Source: F-183 sp964627455 (GTDB lineage: Bacteria; Acidobacteriota; Terriglobia; Bryobacterales; Bryobacteraceae). Taken from it: a stretch of DNA of 64,000 nucleotides. The first letter of the stretch is position 1; each line of letters starts with the position of its first letter. Of the stretch, positions 17,887 to 26,982 are shown in pieces. The translations under genes were made by a program, and so were the position numbers. The stretch covers positions 62,001 through 126,000 of the forward strand of contig CAZVKC010000001.1 of assembly GCA_964627455.1 (NCBI GenBank). Direction: 5' to 3'. The notes under the pieces were generated by a model that was given only the letters and a program-made list of their open reading frames with translations, had not been told where the DNA came from and did not search any database.

Positions 17887-17895
17887 ACGAATGCA
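17882..17895. promoter_or_regulatory. Inverted-repeat motif TGCATACGAATGCA over a start codon (copy 1)
   Basis: Arms TGCAT/ATGCA separated by ACGA; with flanking bases the arms extend to 6 bp (CTGCAT/ATGCAG). The left arm contains the complement of the ATG at 17886. An identical 14-mer lies at 37647-37660 in the same position relative to another gene's start. Operator or translational signal is inference. Confidence 0.35.
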
Positions 17896-17919
17896 GAATG
17901 CCATACTTCCGGATCGAAG

Positions 17920-17931
17920 TAAAGTACTTTA
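17920..17931. promoter_or_regulatory. Perfect 12-bp palindrome TAAAGTACTTTA upstream of the radical SAM gene
   Basis: Lies 34 bp upstream of the ATG at 17886 in an AT-rich 74-bp intergenic stretch between two minus-strand units. Position and symmetry fit a dimeric repressor site. No cognate regulator is identified. Confidence 0.35.
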
Positions 17932-17978
17932 TGTTGTAAACTAGATCCGGGCCGCAAACAGCCCGGACCCTTGCCTTA

Positions 17979-19199
17979 CTACGCTGAAGCCTTCGCTTCC
18001 ATCAGCCGTTTCAATTCCAGCTTCGCGATCGATTCCATGTGAACTTCATCGGGACCATCGGCCAAGCGCAGGGTCCGCGAATTCGCCCAGGCCGCCGCGA
18101 GTTCGAAATCCTGGCAGACGCCCGCGCCGCCGTGCGCCTGAATCGCGCGATCGAGCACCGCCAGCGCGACATTCGGCGCCACGACCTTGATCATCGCGAT
18201 CTCGCCCTTGGCAACCTTATTGCCGACCGTATCCATCATGTACGCGGCCTTCAACGTCAGCAGGCGCGCCTGTTCGATCTCCATGCGCGACTTCGCGATG
18301 TCCTGCCGGATCGATCCCATCTCCGCAATCTTGCGTCCGAACGCAACGCGCTTCGAAACACGCTCGCACATCGATTCGAGCGCGCGCTCGGCAACGCCGA
18401 TCAACCGCATGCAATGGTGGATGCGCCCTGGCCCCAGCCGTCCCTGCGCGATCTCGAAGCCGCGTCCTTCGCCGAGCAGGATGTTCGAGGCCGGCACGCG
18501 CACGTTGGTGAACGACACTTCGCCGTGCCCGTGCGGTGCGTGATCGTAGCCGAACACGGTCAGCATTCGCTCGATCTTCACGCCAGGCGCGTCCATCGGA
18601 ACCAGAATCATCGACTGCTGTTTATGTTTCGGCGCCGTGACGTCCGTCTTGCCCATGAAGATCGCGATTTTGCAGCGGGGATCCCCGGCGCCGGAACTCC
18701 ACCACTTGCGGCCGTTGATCACATACTCATCGCCGTCGCGCGTGATGCTCGCTTCGATGTTGGTCGCGTCGGACGATGCAACTGCCGGTTCCGTCATCGC
18801 AAAGCACGAACGCATCTCGCCGTTCAGCAGCGGCTTCAACCAGCGCTCTTTGTGTTCCGCGGATCCATACCGCACCAGCACTTCCATGTTTCCGGTGTCC
18901 GGAGCCGAGCAATTGAAGACTTCCGGCGCAAACGACACGCGCCCCATGATCTCGCACAGCGGAGCGTATTCAAGATTCGTCAGTCCTGCCCCGAGTTCGC
19001 TCTCGGGCAGGAAGAGGTTCCACAATCCCGCGGCGCGCGCCTTCGGCTTGAGGTCCTCGATGATCTGAATGACCTTCCATCGTTCGCCGGAGTCGCACTG
19101 CTGGTGGAACGTCGCCTCGTTCGGATAAACGTACTCGTCCATGAACGCCTGCAGGCGTTTGCGCAGGTCCTGGACTTTCGGTGAGTAATCGAAGTGCAT
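17979..19199 (-). CDS. Acyl-CoA dehydrogenase family protein
   Basis: Flavoprotein of 406 residues that introduces the alpha-beta double bond into an acyl-CoA. The ACAD fold is clear: N-terminal helices, FAMTEPAVASSDATNIEA (FAD/substrate strand), INGRKWWSSGAGD, the FGRKIAEMGSIRQDIA helix, and the C-terminal QAHGGAGVCQDFELAAAWAN and LRLADGPDEVH segments. The sequence resembles the ACAD10/11-like subgroup. The ATG at 19199 has AGGG eight bases upstream and follows the enoyl-CoA hydratase gene by one base, so the two enzymes are in one fatty-acid-type beta-oxidation operon. Substrate chain length cannot be read from sequence. Confidence 0.92.
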   Translation of the reverse strand: MHFDYSPKVQDLRKRLQAFMDEYVYPNEATFHQQCDSGERWKVIQIIEDLKPKARAAGLWNLFLPESELGAGLTNLEYAPLCEIMGRVSFAPEVFNCSAPDTGNMEVLVRYGSAEHKERWLKPLLNGEMRSCFAMTEPAVASSDATNIEASITRDGDEYVINGRKWWSSGAGDPRCKIAIFMGKTDVTAPKHKQQSMILVPMDAPGVKIERMLTVFGYDHAPHGHGEVSFTNVRVPASNILLGEGRGFEIAQGRLGPGRIHHCMRLIGVAERALESMCERVSKRVAFGRKIAEMGSIRQDIAKSRMEIEQARLLTLKAAYMMDTVGNKVAKGEIAMIKVVAPNVALAVLDRAIQAHGGAGVCQDFELAAAWANSRTLRLADGPDEVHMESIAKLELKRLMEAKASA

Positions 19200-19200
19200 A

Positions 19201-20037
19201 TTATTTCCCTGTGAACCGGGGCGCGCGCTTCTCGAGGAAATGCGCCACGCCTTCTTTGAAGTCTTCTGACTGAAACGCCGCGATCATCTCCGATTCCGCG
19301 GCCTGCATCGCTTCTTCCAGTGTCTGGAAGTGCGCGTTGTACACCTGTTTCTTGACCACCGCCATTGATCGCGGCGACACCTGCGTTGCAAGCTCACGCG
19401 CATAAGCACGCACGGCGTCGAGGAATCCTTCAGCAGGATACACGCGATTGACGAGGCCCATGCGCAGCGCTTCTTCCGCGCCGATCATGCGCGCCGACAG
19501 CATCAGGTCGAGCGCGTGCGCGTTGCCGACCAACCGCGGCAGAATCCACGCGACGCCATATTCCGCAATTAATCCGCGCTTCGCAAACGCGGTGCCGAAG
19601 CGCGCATTTTCCGAAGCAAAACGCATGTCGCAGTAGAGCGGAATGATGAACCCCAGCCCCGCCGCGGGACCATTGATTGCCCCAATCACCGGCTTCTTGA
19701 GCGACGCGTAGTAGGAGTGCTTGCGCTGATAATCGCCGGGCATGTCGTCACGCCGCGGCGCTTCGTTGCGATGCAGCGCCGCGCGGGACTCGGCCGTCAC
19801 GCCCTTGTCGATGATGCCGCTCAGCAGCGACATGTCGGCCCCCGCGCAGAAACCTTTGCCTGCCCCCGTGAGAATGATCACTCGGACCTCATCATCCGCC
19901 TCAGCCCGCAGCATCGCGTCGCGGACCTCGCGCTCCATCGTGGGGGTCCACGCGTTCAGCTTGTCGGGACGGTTGAGAGTGACGGTGGCGATGAGTTCGG
20001 AGACGTCGTAGAGGATCTCGGTGTAGGCGGCGCTCAT
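19201..20037 (-). CDS. Enoyl-CoA hydratase/isomerase family protein
   Basis: 278 residues from the ATG at 20037 (MSAAYTEILYDV), which matches family N-termini; an upstream TTG at 20073 is less likely. Crotonase-fold signatures are VTLNRPDKLNAW, the oxyanion-hole strand GAGKGFCAGADMSLL and INGPAAGLGFIIPLYCD. Of the classical catalytic Glu pair, one position is not clearly conserved, so hydratase activity is likely but isomerase or another crotonase reaction cannot be excluded. It precedes the acyl-CoA dehydrogenase with a 1-bp gap. MscS lies 52 bp upstream on the same strand. Confidence 0.88.
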   Translation of the reverse strand: MSAAYTEILYDVSELIATVTLNRPDKLNAWTPTMEREVRDAMLRAEADDEVRVIILTGAGKGFCAGADMSLLSGIIDKGVTAESRAALHRNEAPRRDDMPGDYQRKHSYYASLKKPVIGAINGPAAGLGFIIPLYCDMRFASENARFGTAFAKRGLIAEYGVAWILPRLVGNAHALDLMLSARMIGAEEALRMGLVNRVYPAEGFLDAVRAYARELATQVSPRSMAVVKKQVYNAHFQTLEEAMQAAESEMIAAFQSEDFKEGVAHFLEKRAPRFTGK

Positions 20038-20089
20038 TCGAACTCGAAGTATATCCCGGTTCGAGTCCCGCAAGGCGCGCCTGTTGATC

Positions 20090-21019
20090 CTAACTCCTGG
20101 CGGGCGTCCCCTCGTCGCGCAGCACCTCGCGAATCAGGGCCTTGAGTTCGTCGCGCCGCAAACCCTCGGCGCCGCCTTCCATGCGGATGTTCCATTCGCG
20201 TGATGCGATCTGAATCCCTGCGCGTTCGAACTCCGCGAGGATCCGCTTGTTGGCCTCGCGCCCTGCAGCCCACTGCTTGTGCGGCGACGTCTTCAGTCGT
20301 CCGCGGAGTACGATGCCTTGTTCGAGAATCCGGTCCAGCCCGTGGATTTCGAGTGGCGCGAGGATCGTGCTCCTGTACGGATCCTCCTTGCGCATCTGCT
20401 CGATCACGTTGTTCATGATCTCGAAACCCTTGTCTGGATTGGTGTCCTGCGCCACGGTGAACTCAAACACGTAGTGCGCGAAACCGCGCGAGAGGTTGGC
20501 CAGGGCGGTAATCGAACCATTGGGAAAGATGTGCAGGCCGCCGTTTTCCGCGCGGATGACGGTGGTCCGCAGATTGACTTCTTCCACCGTACCTGCGACG
20601 CCGTTGATCATCGCCGCATCATTGACGCGAATCTGATTCTCGATGAGCATGAAAAGGCCCGCGATCACGTCCTTGATGAGTGTCTGGGATCCGAAACCGA
20701 CCGCGACGCCGACGATCCCCGCGCCCGTGACGAACGCGCTGGTGTCGACCTTCAACCTGTGCAGGACCGCGATCACAGCGCCGCCCCAAATCATGAATGA
20801 CAGCGTCCGCCCGAGCACCGCCTCGATGGTCTTGACGTTCTTCTCGACATCGAGCGCGGATGCGTCGCCGCGCTTGTTCATCCGCTCGATGATGATGTTC
20901 TTGAGTCCATTCAGCAGTCGCCGGACGAGGAAGCTCGACAAGCCGGCAACCGCCAGCAGAATCAGTATGTCGTCCCATTGATCGAGGATCTCGTTGACCA
21001 GCTTCGGCAGTTTCGGCAT
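20090..21019 (-). CDS. Small-conductance mechanosensitive channel (MscS family)
   Basis: 309 residues. Membrane segments at about 17-37 and 70-92, then the pore-lining TM3 with its Gly/Ala pattern (GAGIVGVAVGFGSQTLIKD) near 98-117, followed by FMLIENQIRVND and the cytoplasmic beta domain (VEEVNLRTTVIR, IFPNGSI) and alpha-beta C-terminal domain. A compact MscS lacking the extra N-terminal helices of MscK. It releases solutes on hypo-osmotic shock. Divergent from the membrane-protein gene at 21059 with only 39 bp between them, so both promoters must lie in or near that stretch. Confidence 0.93.
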   Translation of the reverse strand: MPKLPKLVNEILDQWDDILILLAVAGLSSFLVRRLLNGLKNIIIERMNKRGDASALDVEKNVKTIEAVLGRTLSFMIWGGAVIAVLHRLKVDTSAFVTGAGIVGVAVGFGSQTLIKDVIAGLFMLIENQIRVNDAAMINGVAGTVEEVNLRTTVIRAENGGLHIFPNGSITALANLSRGFAHYVFEFTVAQDTNPDKGFEIMNNVIEQMRKEDPYRSTILAPLEIHGLDRILEQGIVLRGRLKTSPHKQWAAGREANKRILAEFERAGIQIASREWNIRMEGGAEGLRRDELKALIREVLRDEGTPARS

Positions 21020-21058
21020 CTGTACTTAGTATCGCCAAACCCGCTATAGTCAAAGAAG

Positions 21059-21496
21059 ATGTCATCGAATAGCGAACACATCGAGGTTCCGATCTCGAAG
21101 TGGCTGCCCCCTGTCATTCTGGCCTGGTTTTTGCCCGGTTCCGGCCATTTTCTGCTCAAGAAGCACGCCCGCGGAGGACTGCTCGCCCTCGCCGTCGTCA
21201 CGATGTTTTTGTTCGGCATCATGATGCAGGGCGCGACCTTCCAGAAGGCCTACTTCGACATGTCGGAAATGAACCCGCGGCCCGATCTGCTGACGCGTGT
21301 GATCAACACAGGCGGATATGTCGGCAACCTGTCCACCGGCATCCTCTACATGATGACGGCCTGGTTCGGCTATGACCAGCCGGATGTCGCCGGTCACGTG
21401 CACGACTACGGGACCAAGTTCCTGGTTGCCGCCGGCCTGCTCAACATCCTGGCGATGGTCGATGTGTTCGAGATCGCGACGAAGAAGAAAGACTAA
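21059..21496 (+). CDS. Small membrane protein, resembles DUF6677
   Basis: 145 residues with hydrophobic segments at about 16-34 (ending before the KKHARGG turn), 41-58, 97-112 and 121-138. The opening motif AWFLPGSGHFLLKKHARGG is typical of a family of small acidobacterial membrane proteins (recalled as DUF6677; similar Pro-Gly-x-Gly-His segments occur in TM2-like proteins). No catalytic residues seen. The TAA shares its final A with the ATG of the next gene, so both are translated together. Confidence 0.7.
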   Translation: MSSNSEHIEVPISKWLPPVILAWFLPGSGHFLLKKHARGGLLALAVVTMFLFGIMMQGATFQKAYFDMSEMNPRPDLLTRVINTGGYVGNLSTGILYMMTAWFGYDQPDVAGHVHDYGTKFLVAAGLLNILAMVDVFEIATKKKD

Positions 21497-21681
21497 TGCC
21501 CAAGGTAAACCTCACGCACTTCGAGGCGTCGCTGCTATTTGCTTTGTTGACGTCGATTGTACTGGGCATCGTCTCGCGCAAGACCGACCGCGAACGCCTG
21601 ATGTACGGCCTGTATTGCTTCGGCTGCTTCGTGTTCGCGATCTTCGCCTTGAGCTGGCTGATGTACCTCGGCCACGGTTAG
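21496..21681 (+). CDS. 61-residue double-spanning membrane protein
   Basis: Two predicted transmembrane helices, about 11-27 (SLLFALLTSIVLGIVS) and 38-57 (YGLYCFGCFVFAIFALSWLM), joined by a basic loop with RKTDRER. No family recognised. It overlaps the preceding membrane gene by one base and ends one base before the convergent DUF1501 gene. Overlap, hydrophobicity pattern and normal codon use support it as a real gene; a partner of the upstream protein is a reasonable inference. Confidence 0.65.
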   Translation: MPKVNLTHFEASLLFALLTSIVLGIVSRKTDRERLMYGLYCFGCFVFAIFALSWLMYLGHG

Positions 21682-21682
21682 A

Positions 21683-23077
21683 TCAAACCAACAAATCCCG
21701 AACCACTCGTCCGTGGACGTCTGTCAGGCGGTAGTGCCGGCCCTGAAACTTGTACGTGAGCTTCAGGTGATCGACGCCGAGGCAATGCAGCATCGTTGCG
21801 TGCAGATCGTGCAGGTCGACGGCGTTATCGGTGATGTTGTACGAGAAGTCGTCCGTCTCGCCGTAAGTCTGTCCGCCCTTGATGCCGCCGCCCGCACACC
21901 AGGCCGCGAAACATCGCGGATGATGATCGCGACCGTAATTCGTCTCGGTAAGTGTACCCTGCGAATACACCGTGCGCCCGAACTCGCCCGCCCAGATCAC
22001 CAGCGTCTCATCGAGCATCCCGCGCTGCTTCAGATCCTGAATGAGCGCCGCGGACGGCTGATCGGTCTGCATGCACTGCCCCCGAATCTCGCGCGGCAAA
22101 TTGTTGTGCTGGTCCCAGCCGCGATGGAACAGTTGAATGAACCGCACGCCGCGTTCGGCCATCCGCCGGGCGAGGATGCAATTCGCCGCATACGAACCCG
22201 GACGCCGCGCATCCGGACCATACAGGTCAAACGTCGAATCCGGCTCCTTCGACAGATCGGTCAACTCCGGCGCGGAACTCTGCATGCGAAACGCCATCTC
22301 ATACTGTGCGATGCGCGTCGCGATCTCCGGATCGTTCGCTTCCGCCTGCCGGATCTCGTTCATCTTCGCCAGGTCATCGAGGAACCGCCGCCGCGCTGCG
22401 CCCGTGTATCCATCGGGATTGGACAAGTACAGGACAGGCTCCGCGCCGGAGCGGAACTTCACGCCCGCATAACGCGTCGGCAGAAATCCGCTGCCCCACG
22501 CGCGATCCGCCAGCGCCTGCGAATTGCCGCTGCCAAGCGACACGAGCACGACAAATGCGGGCAGATCCTCGGTCTCGCAACCGAGTCCGTAAGAGATCCA
22601 CGCGCCCATGCTGGGCCGCCCCGCCAACTGGAATCCCGACTGCACGAACGTCACCGCGGGATCATGGTTAATCGCCTCGGTGTGCAATGACTTGATGAGG
22701 CAGATGTCGTCGGCAATCTTTCCGGTATGCGGTAGCAACTCGCTCAGCCACATCCCGCTCTTGCCGTGCTGTGCGAACTGAAACGCCGATGCCGCAACGG
22801 GAAACCGGTCTTGATACGCGGTCATGCCGGTGAGGCGCTGTCCCTGGCGAATCGATTCCGGCAGATCCTTGCCGTGATGCTTGCGCAGGTCCGGCTTATA
22901 GTCGAACAGATCCAACTGCGATGGCGCGCCATGCTGCATGAGAAGGATCACGCGCTTGGCTTTCGGCTTGTGATGCGGCAGCCCCGGCAGTCCCTTGACG
23001 GTCGCGCCTTGCAGCAGGGACCCAAGCGCCGTGCTGCCCAGCGCGGTGCGCGTGAAGAAGTCGCGTCGCGTCATCAT
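21683..23077 (-). CDS. DUF1501 family protein with Tat-type signal
   Basis: 464 residues. The N-terminus MTRRDFFTRTALGSTALGSL carries a twin-arginine motif. Family hallmarks are LLMQHGAPSQLDLFDYKP, the RVIL strand before it, GPDARRPGSYAANCIL, VRFIQLFHRGWDQH and VIWAGEFGRT. DUF1501 proteins have a sulfatase/alkaline-phosphatase-like fold and almost always pair with a PSCyt1/DUF1549 protein in planctomycetes and Acidobacteria; the reaction is unknown. In the given sequence the partner gene appears separated by an N gap, but the gap is an artefact: after collapse the partner's TGA overlaps this gene's ATG (ATGA), so the two are translationally coupled. Confidence 0.92.
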   Translation of the reverse strand: MMTRRDFFTRTALGSTALGSLLQGATVKGLPGLPHHKPKAKRVILLMQHGAPSQLDLFDYKPDLRKHHGKDLPESIRQGQRLTGMTAYQDRFPVAASAFQFAQHGKSGMWLSELLPHTGKIADDICLIKSLHTEAINHDPAVTFVQSGFQLAGRPSMGAWISYGLGCETEDLPAFVVLVSLGSGNSQALADRAWGSGFLPTRYAGVKFRSGAEPVLYLSNPDGYTGAARRRFLDDLAKMNEIRQAEANDPEIATRIAQYEMAFRMQSSAPELTDLSKEPDSTFDLYGPDARRPGSYAANCILARRMAERGVRFIQLFHRGWDQHNNLPREIRGQCMQTDQPSAALIQDLKQRGMLDETLVIWAGEFGRTVYSQGTLTETNYGRDHHPRCFAAWCAGGGIKGGQTYGETDDFSYNITDNAVDLHDLHATMLHCLGVDHLKLTYKFQGRHYRLTDVHGRVVRDLLV

Positions 23078-23255
23078 TGCTTGGTCACCGCCTCGTCAAG
23101 NNNNNNNNNNNNNNNNNNNNNNNNNNNNNNNNNNNNNNNNNNNNNNNNNNNNNNNNNNNNNNNNNNNNNNNNNNNNNNNNNNNNNNNNNNNNNNNNNNNN
23201 GTGCGCGTGAAGAAGTCGCGTCGCGTCATCATTGCTTGGTCACCGCCTCGTCAAG
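23046..23255. repeat. Assembly gap (100 N) flanked by identical 55-bp copies
   Basis: Bases 23046-23100 are repeated at 23201-23255 around Ns 23101-23200. Unmerged contig overlap; it duplicates the junction between the PSCyt and DUF1501 genes. Confidence 0.95.
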
Positions 23256-26162
23256 ATTCAGGATCAGGCTCGCAACCGCCGTCAACGCGGCATGTTCGCG
23301 GACCTCGAGCTTCGCATCACGCGGCGACTCGCCCTGCGCGAGGAACTGTGCCGCGCGCCCGTCATTCGAGGACGCAAAGTAATCACGGTGGTAGCGCAGC
23401 GAATCTTCGAGCACCGCACGCTCCCGCGCATTCGGCAGCCGCGCCGTCACGAGGCGGAAACCATAACCCAAGGGATCCGCGCCGCCCTCACGCATCATGC
23501 GCTGCGCGATACCGCGCGCCGCTTCGAGGAAGGTCACGTCGTTCATCAGGTTCAACGCCTGCAGCGGCGTATTCGTGCGATTCTCGCGGACCACGCAAGC
23601 TTCGCGTCCCGGCGCGTCGAAGGTCACCATCATCGGAGGCGCTACCGTGCGCTTCCAGAACGTATACAGACTGCGCCGGTACAGATCCTCGCCGTGACCC
23701 TGCACATAGTACATATCCTGCATGATCTGGTCTTTCCAAAGCCCTTCAGGTTGATACGGCTTCACCGATGGACCTCCCAGCTTCTCGTGCAGCAATCCCG
23801 CCAGCGCGAGCGCCTGGTCGCGAATCATCTCCGCCGGCAGCCTGTGCCGCGGACCTCGCGCCAGCAGCCTGTTCTCCGGATCTTTCTGCATCAACTCCGG
23901 CGACGCGTTCGACGATTGCCGGTAGGTCGCGCTCAACACCAACTGCTTCACGAGCGCCTTCACATCCCAGCCGCTCTTCACGAACTCGACCGCCATCCAG
24001 TCGAGCAATTCCGGATGCGACGGCCAGTCGCCCTGCACGCCGAAATCTTCGACGGTCTTCACCAGCCCCACCCCGAACAGCATCTGCCAGAAGCGATTCA
24101 CCGCCACACGAGCGGTTAGCGGATTCGCGGGATCCACCAGCCATTTCGCAAGTCCCAAGCGGTTATTGGGAACCCCGGCCGGCAGCGGTGGCAGTGCCGC
24201 GGGAACGCCCGGTTCCACCTTCTCGCCGGGCTTGTCGTACGCTCCGCGCTGCAGCAGAAACGTATCTTTGCGTGGCTGCATTTCCTGCATCACCATCACG
24301 CTTGGGAAACTGCGCTCCAACTTCTCGCGCGCATAAATCAACGACTCATGCTCGCGGAACAGCCGCCCGGCCGGACCGCTGTCTGTCTCGAGATATTCGT
24401 TTCGCGCAAACTCGGGAGATCGCGCACCCTCGGCCAGCGCGCGCAGTTCATGCTCGCGCAGCACACGCCCATACACGCGGACCTCGCGTATCGCGCCGTC
24501 GAATTGCAGATCCTTGCCGCCGCCCGCGCCGATGCGCAGCGGCTCTTTGAATATGCCGCCCGCATTCACGAACGGTCGATAGAGCGTGTCCTGCGTAGCC
24601 TTGAACTCGCGGACCTTGCCGTCCACCAGCACGCGAATGCCGGACGAAGCGACGGTCCCGTCATAGGTCACCGCGATGTGATGCGCGCCCGGTTCCAGCG
24701 GCTGAACCGTATCGAGACGAATCGCGTCATCGGCGAAGTTCGACGTGATGTGCACGTGGATCCGCCCTTCGCGAAGGTAAATGCCGAACCCCTTGCCCCG
24801 CGCCGTATTCACCATCTTGCTGATCACCGGACCATTGCGTCCGTCGACGCGCGCGGCGAGTGTCCAGCGGTCGCGGATGTCGAACGGCGCGCCCGCGGCG
24901 ATCTCTGTGGGGTCGCCGGGTTCCCAGCGCGTGTCGAGTCCCACACGAGGCGTCCACGCGGCGAGCGGCGTCTGTCCGAGTTCGCGCACCGCCGCATCCA
25001 AACGCGAGCGAACGTTCGCGATCTGCGCGTTCATCTCACGCCACTGCGCGGATTGCGATTCCGTCGGCGCTGCGATCAGGGGCGGGGAATTGCCGTACTT
25101 CATCGCCCGCCCGTTCTCCGGGATGTTGTTGAAATACGCGAAGAGCTGATAGTACTCCTTCTGTGTCAGCGGATCGTACTTGTGATTGTGGCAGCGGGCG
25201 CAGCCCACGGTGAGTCCGAGAAAGACGGTCGACGCCGTTTCCACGCGGTCGGCGACATACTCGACTGCGTACTCGGCGGGAATGATGCCGTCCTCCGTGT
25301 TGCCGCGATGATTGCGATTGAAGCCGGTCGCGATCTTCTGCGCCAATGTCGAACCCGGCAGCAGATCGCCGGCGATCTGCTCCACCACGAACTGGTCATA
25401 ACGCTGATTGCGGTTGAACGTGTCAATCACCCAATCGCGCCAACGCCACATCACTCGTTCGCCGTCGTATTGATAGCCGTTCGTATCCGCATAGCGCGCC
25501 GCGTCGAGCCATCGGATGGCCATCCGTTCGCCATATCGCGGCGAGGCGAGCAACCGGTCGACCACAGTCTCGTACGCGCGCGCCGATGAATCACGGACAA
25601 ACGCATCGACTTCCTGCGGCGACGGCGGGATCCCCGTCAAATCGAGCGACACGCGCCGTAGCCATGCTTCACGCGTTGCCTCGGGTGACGGCTGCAGTCC
25701 CTCTTTGTCGAGACGCGCGAGGACGAAGGCGTCGATCGGGTTGCGGATCCACGTTGCGTTGCGCACGGAAGGAGGGGCCGCTTGGCGAGGCGCGAGGTAC
25801 GCCCAGTGCGCCTGCCATTTCGCGCCCTGGTCGATCCACCGCCGCAACATATCGATCTCGGCGTCATTCAGCGCATGTCCGGTAAACGCAGGCGGCATCC
25901 GCCGCGAGGGCTGCGACGCTGTGACTCGGCGGATCAGTTCGCTTGCCGCCGAATCGCCGGGCACGATCGCGCGCCGCCCGCCTCCGAGGTCTGCCTTCGC
26001 TGCACGCTCGACGTCGAGCCTGAGTGCAATGTTTTTGTTCTTCGCGTCGGGTCCGTGACACGCGAAGCATTTGTCGGACAGCACGGGTCGAACGTCGCGG
26101 TTGAATTCGACGTCCTGGGCAACGAGCGCGCACAGCAGGAGCGGTGGCAACAGAAATGGCAC
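23229..26162 (-). CDS. PSCyt1-DUF1549-LamG-DUF1553 exported cytochrome-like protein
   Basis: 977 residues, GTG start at 26162 with a short hydrophobic leader (MPFLLPPLLLCALVAQ). Residues about 17-110 are the planctomycete cytochrome c domain with a heme motif CFACH (C32, C35, H36) and a later MPP segment for the axial Met. DUF1549 (PSCyt2) follows at about 135-340, a LamG/concanavalin-like domain at about 410-590 (WTLAARVDGRNGP, IRVLVDGKVREF), and DUF1553 at about 690-960 (NRFWQMLFGVGLVKT, DWPSHPELLDWMA, FDAPGREACVVRENRTNTPLQALNLMND). Probably an envelope redox protein acting with the DUF1501 partner on a carbohydrate; the role is not established. Divergent from the AhpD-like gene with 25 bp between starts. 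Confidence 0.92.
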   Translation of the reverse strand: MPFLLPPLLLCALVAQDVEFNRDVRPVLSDKCFACHGPDAKNKNIALRLDVERAAKADLGGGRRAIVPGDSAASELIRRVTASQPSRRMPPAFTGHALNDAEIDMLRRWIDQGAKWQAHWAYLAPRQAAPPSVRNATWIRNPIDAFVLARLDKEGLQPSPEATREAWLRRVSLDLTGIPPSPQEVDAFVRDSSARAYETVVDRLLASPRYGERMAIRWLDAARYADTNGYQYDGERVMWRWRDWVIDTFNRNQRYDQFVVEQIAGDLLPGSTLAQKIATGFNRNHRGNTEDGIIPAEYAVEYVADRVETASTVFLGLTVGCARCHNHKYDPLTQKEYYQLFAYFNNIPENGRAMKYGNSPPLIAAPTESQSAQWREMNAQIANVRSRLDAAVRELGQTPLAAWTPRVGLDTRWEPGDPTEIAAGAPFDIRDRWTLAARVDGRNGPVISKMVNTARGKGFGIYLREGRIHVHITSNFADDAIRLDTVQPLEPGAHHIAVTYDGTVASSGIRVLVDGKVREFKATQDTLYRPFVNAGGIFKEPLRIGAGGGKDLQFDGAIREVRVYGRVLREHELRALAEGARSPEFARNEYLETDSGPAGRLFREHESLIYAREKLERSFPSVMVMQEMQPRKDTFLLQRGAYDKPGEKVEPGVPAALPPLPAGVPNNRLGLAKWLVDPANPLTARVAVNRFWQMLFGVGLVKTVEDFGVQGDWPSHPELLDWMAVEFVKSGWDVKALVKQLVLSATYRQSSNASPELMQKDPENRLLARGPRHRLPAEMIRDQALALAGLLHEKLGGPSVKPYQPEGLWKDQIMQDMYYVQGHGEDLYRRSLYTFWKRTVAPPMMVTFDAPGREACVVRENRTNTPLQALNLMNDVTFLEAARGIAQRMMREGGADPLGYGFRLVTARLPNARERAVLEDSLRYHRDYFASSNDGRAAQFLAQGESPRDAKLEVREHAALTAVASLILNLDEAVTKQ

Positions 26163-26187
26163 AGATCAATTCTATCTGCGTGTCATA

Positions 26188-26982
26188 ATGCCTTTCATGC
26201 CGGCCTTTGGATACGTCGAATATGAGAACGCCTCACCGGAAGTGAAAGCCGTATACGACGACATCATGGTGACGCGTGGCGTCGACTGGATCTCGAATTT
26301 CTGGAAGGCGATCGCGCACGACCCCGCGCTGTTGCGCCGCACATGGGAGACGTTGAAGGACATCATGCGTCCGGATGGCGCCCTCGATCCGCTGACGAAA
26401 GAGATGATGTACCTCGCCGTCAGCGCGTCGAACCAGTGTCATTACTGCATTGCCTCGCACACGGCCGCGTCGTGGAAAGCAGGCATGACTGGGGAGATGT
26501 TCGGGGAACTCATGTCCATCGTCGGCATGGCGAACGAGACCAACCGCCTCGTCAGCGGCTATCAGGTGGAAGTCGACGACCGGTTCAAGGTCCGCGAGGA
26601 AGGCTGGAAGCAGTATCCCTCACCGCGCAGAGTTGCCGAGCGCTACGTCCAGGCCTGCGCGGCGTGCGATTTGCAGACCATCGACGAGATCGTGGACCCG
26701 GATTTCCGAGGCTTCGACGGCAACGAACCGGGCGGCCGCAACGAACTCAAGCAACGGCTCACGGCCATCCACCATGACATCACCGGCATGCGCTTCGAGA
26801 TCCAACAGATGCACGCGACAGGCGAATGGGTGTCGGTCATCGATGTGGCCACCGGAGTCCACGCATCCGGCCGTGAGTTCTCCGTGAGAGGGATGGTGAT
26901 GCTGCGCGTCGTGAAAGGGAAGGTCGTGGAAGCCCACGGCCACTGGGACTCCGCCGCGTTCCTGCGCCAGATTACAAGCTAA
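26188..26982 (+). CDS. Fusion of an AhpD/carboxymuconolactone-decarboxylase-like domain and a SnoaL-like domain
   Basis: 264 residues. N-terminal domain (about 1-135) is of the peroxidase-related AhpD type with the redox/catalytic motif SNQCHYCIASHTAA (C-x2-C-x3-H) after a conserved acidic helix. The C-terminal domain (about 145-264) resembles SnoaL/NTF2: AERYVQACAACDLQTIDEIVDPDF opens the cone, and RGMVMLRVVKGKVVEAHGHWD closes it. The start ATG at 26188 is chosen since it begins as AhpD relatives do (MPFMPAFGYVEYE). Possible roles are detoxification of peroxides or a decarboxylase/isomerase step; substrate unknown. Convergent with the carboxyltransferase gene, zero spacing. Confidence 0.8.
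   Translation: MPFMPAFGYVEYENASPEVKAVYDDIMVTRGVDWISNFWKAIAHDPALLRRTWETLKDIMRPDGALDPLTKEMMYLAVSASNQCHYCIASHTAASWKAGMTGEMFGELMSIVGMANETNRLVSGYQVEVDDRFKVREEGWKQYPSPRRVAERYVQACAACDLQTIDEIVDPDFRGFDGNEPGGRNELKQRLTAIHHDITGMRFEIQQMHATGEWVSVIDVATGVHASGREFSVRGMVMLRVVKGKVVEAHGHWDSAAFLRQITS

Noticed and set aside
20055..20078. T-arm-like GGTTCGAGTCCCG segment, possible tRNA 3' end or attachment-site remnant
   Set aside because: The bases flanking the loop do not pair into a 5-bp stem and no other tRNA arms are nearby; it lies in the codons just upstream of the enoyl-CoA hydratase start.
23046..23255. Tandem duplication at the PSCyt/DUF1501 junction
   Set aside because: It coincides exactly with the 55-bp overlap pattern of the other gaps, so it is an assembly artefact and not a repeat in the genome.
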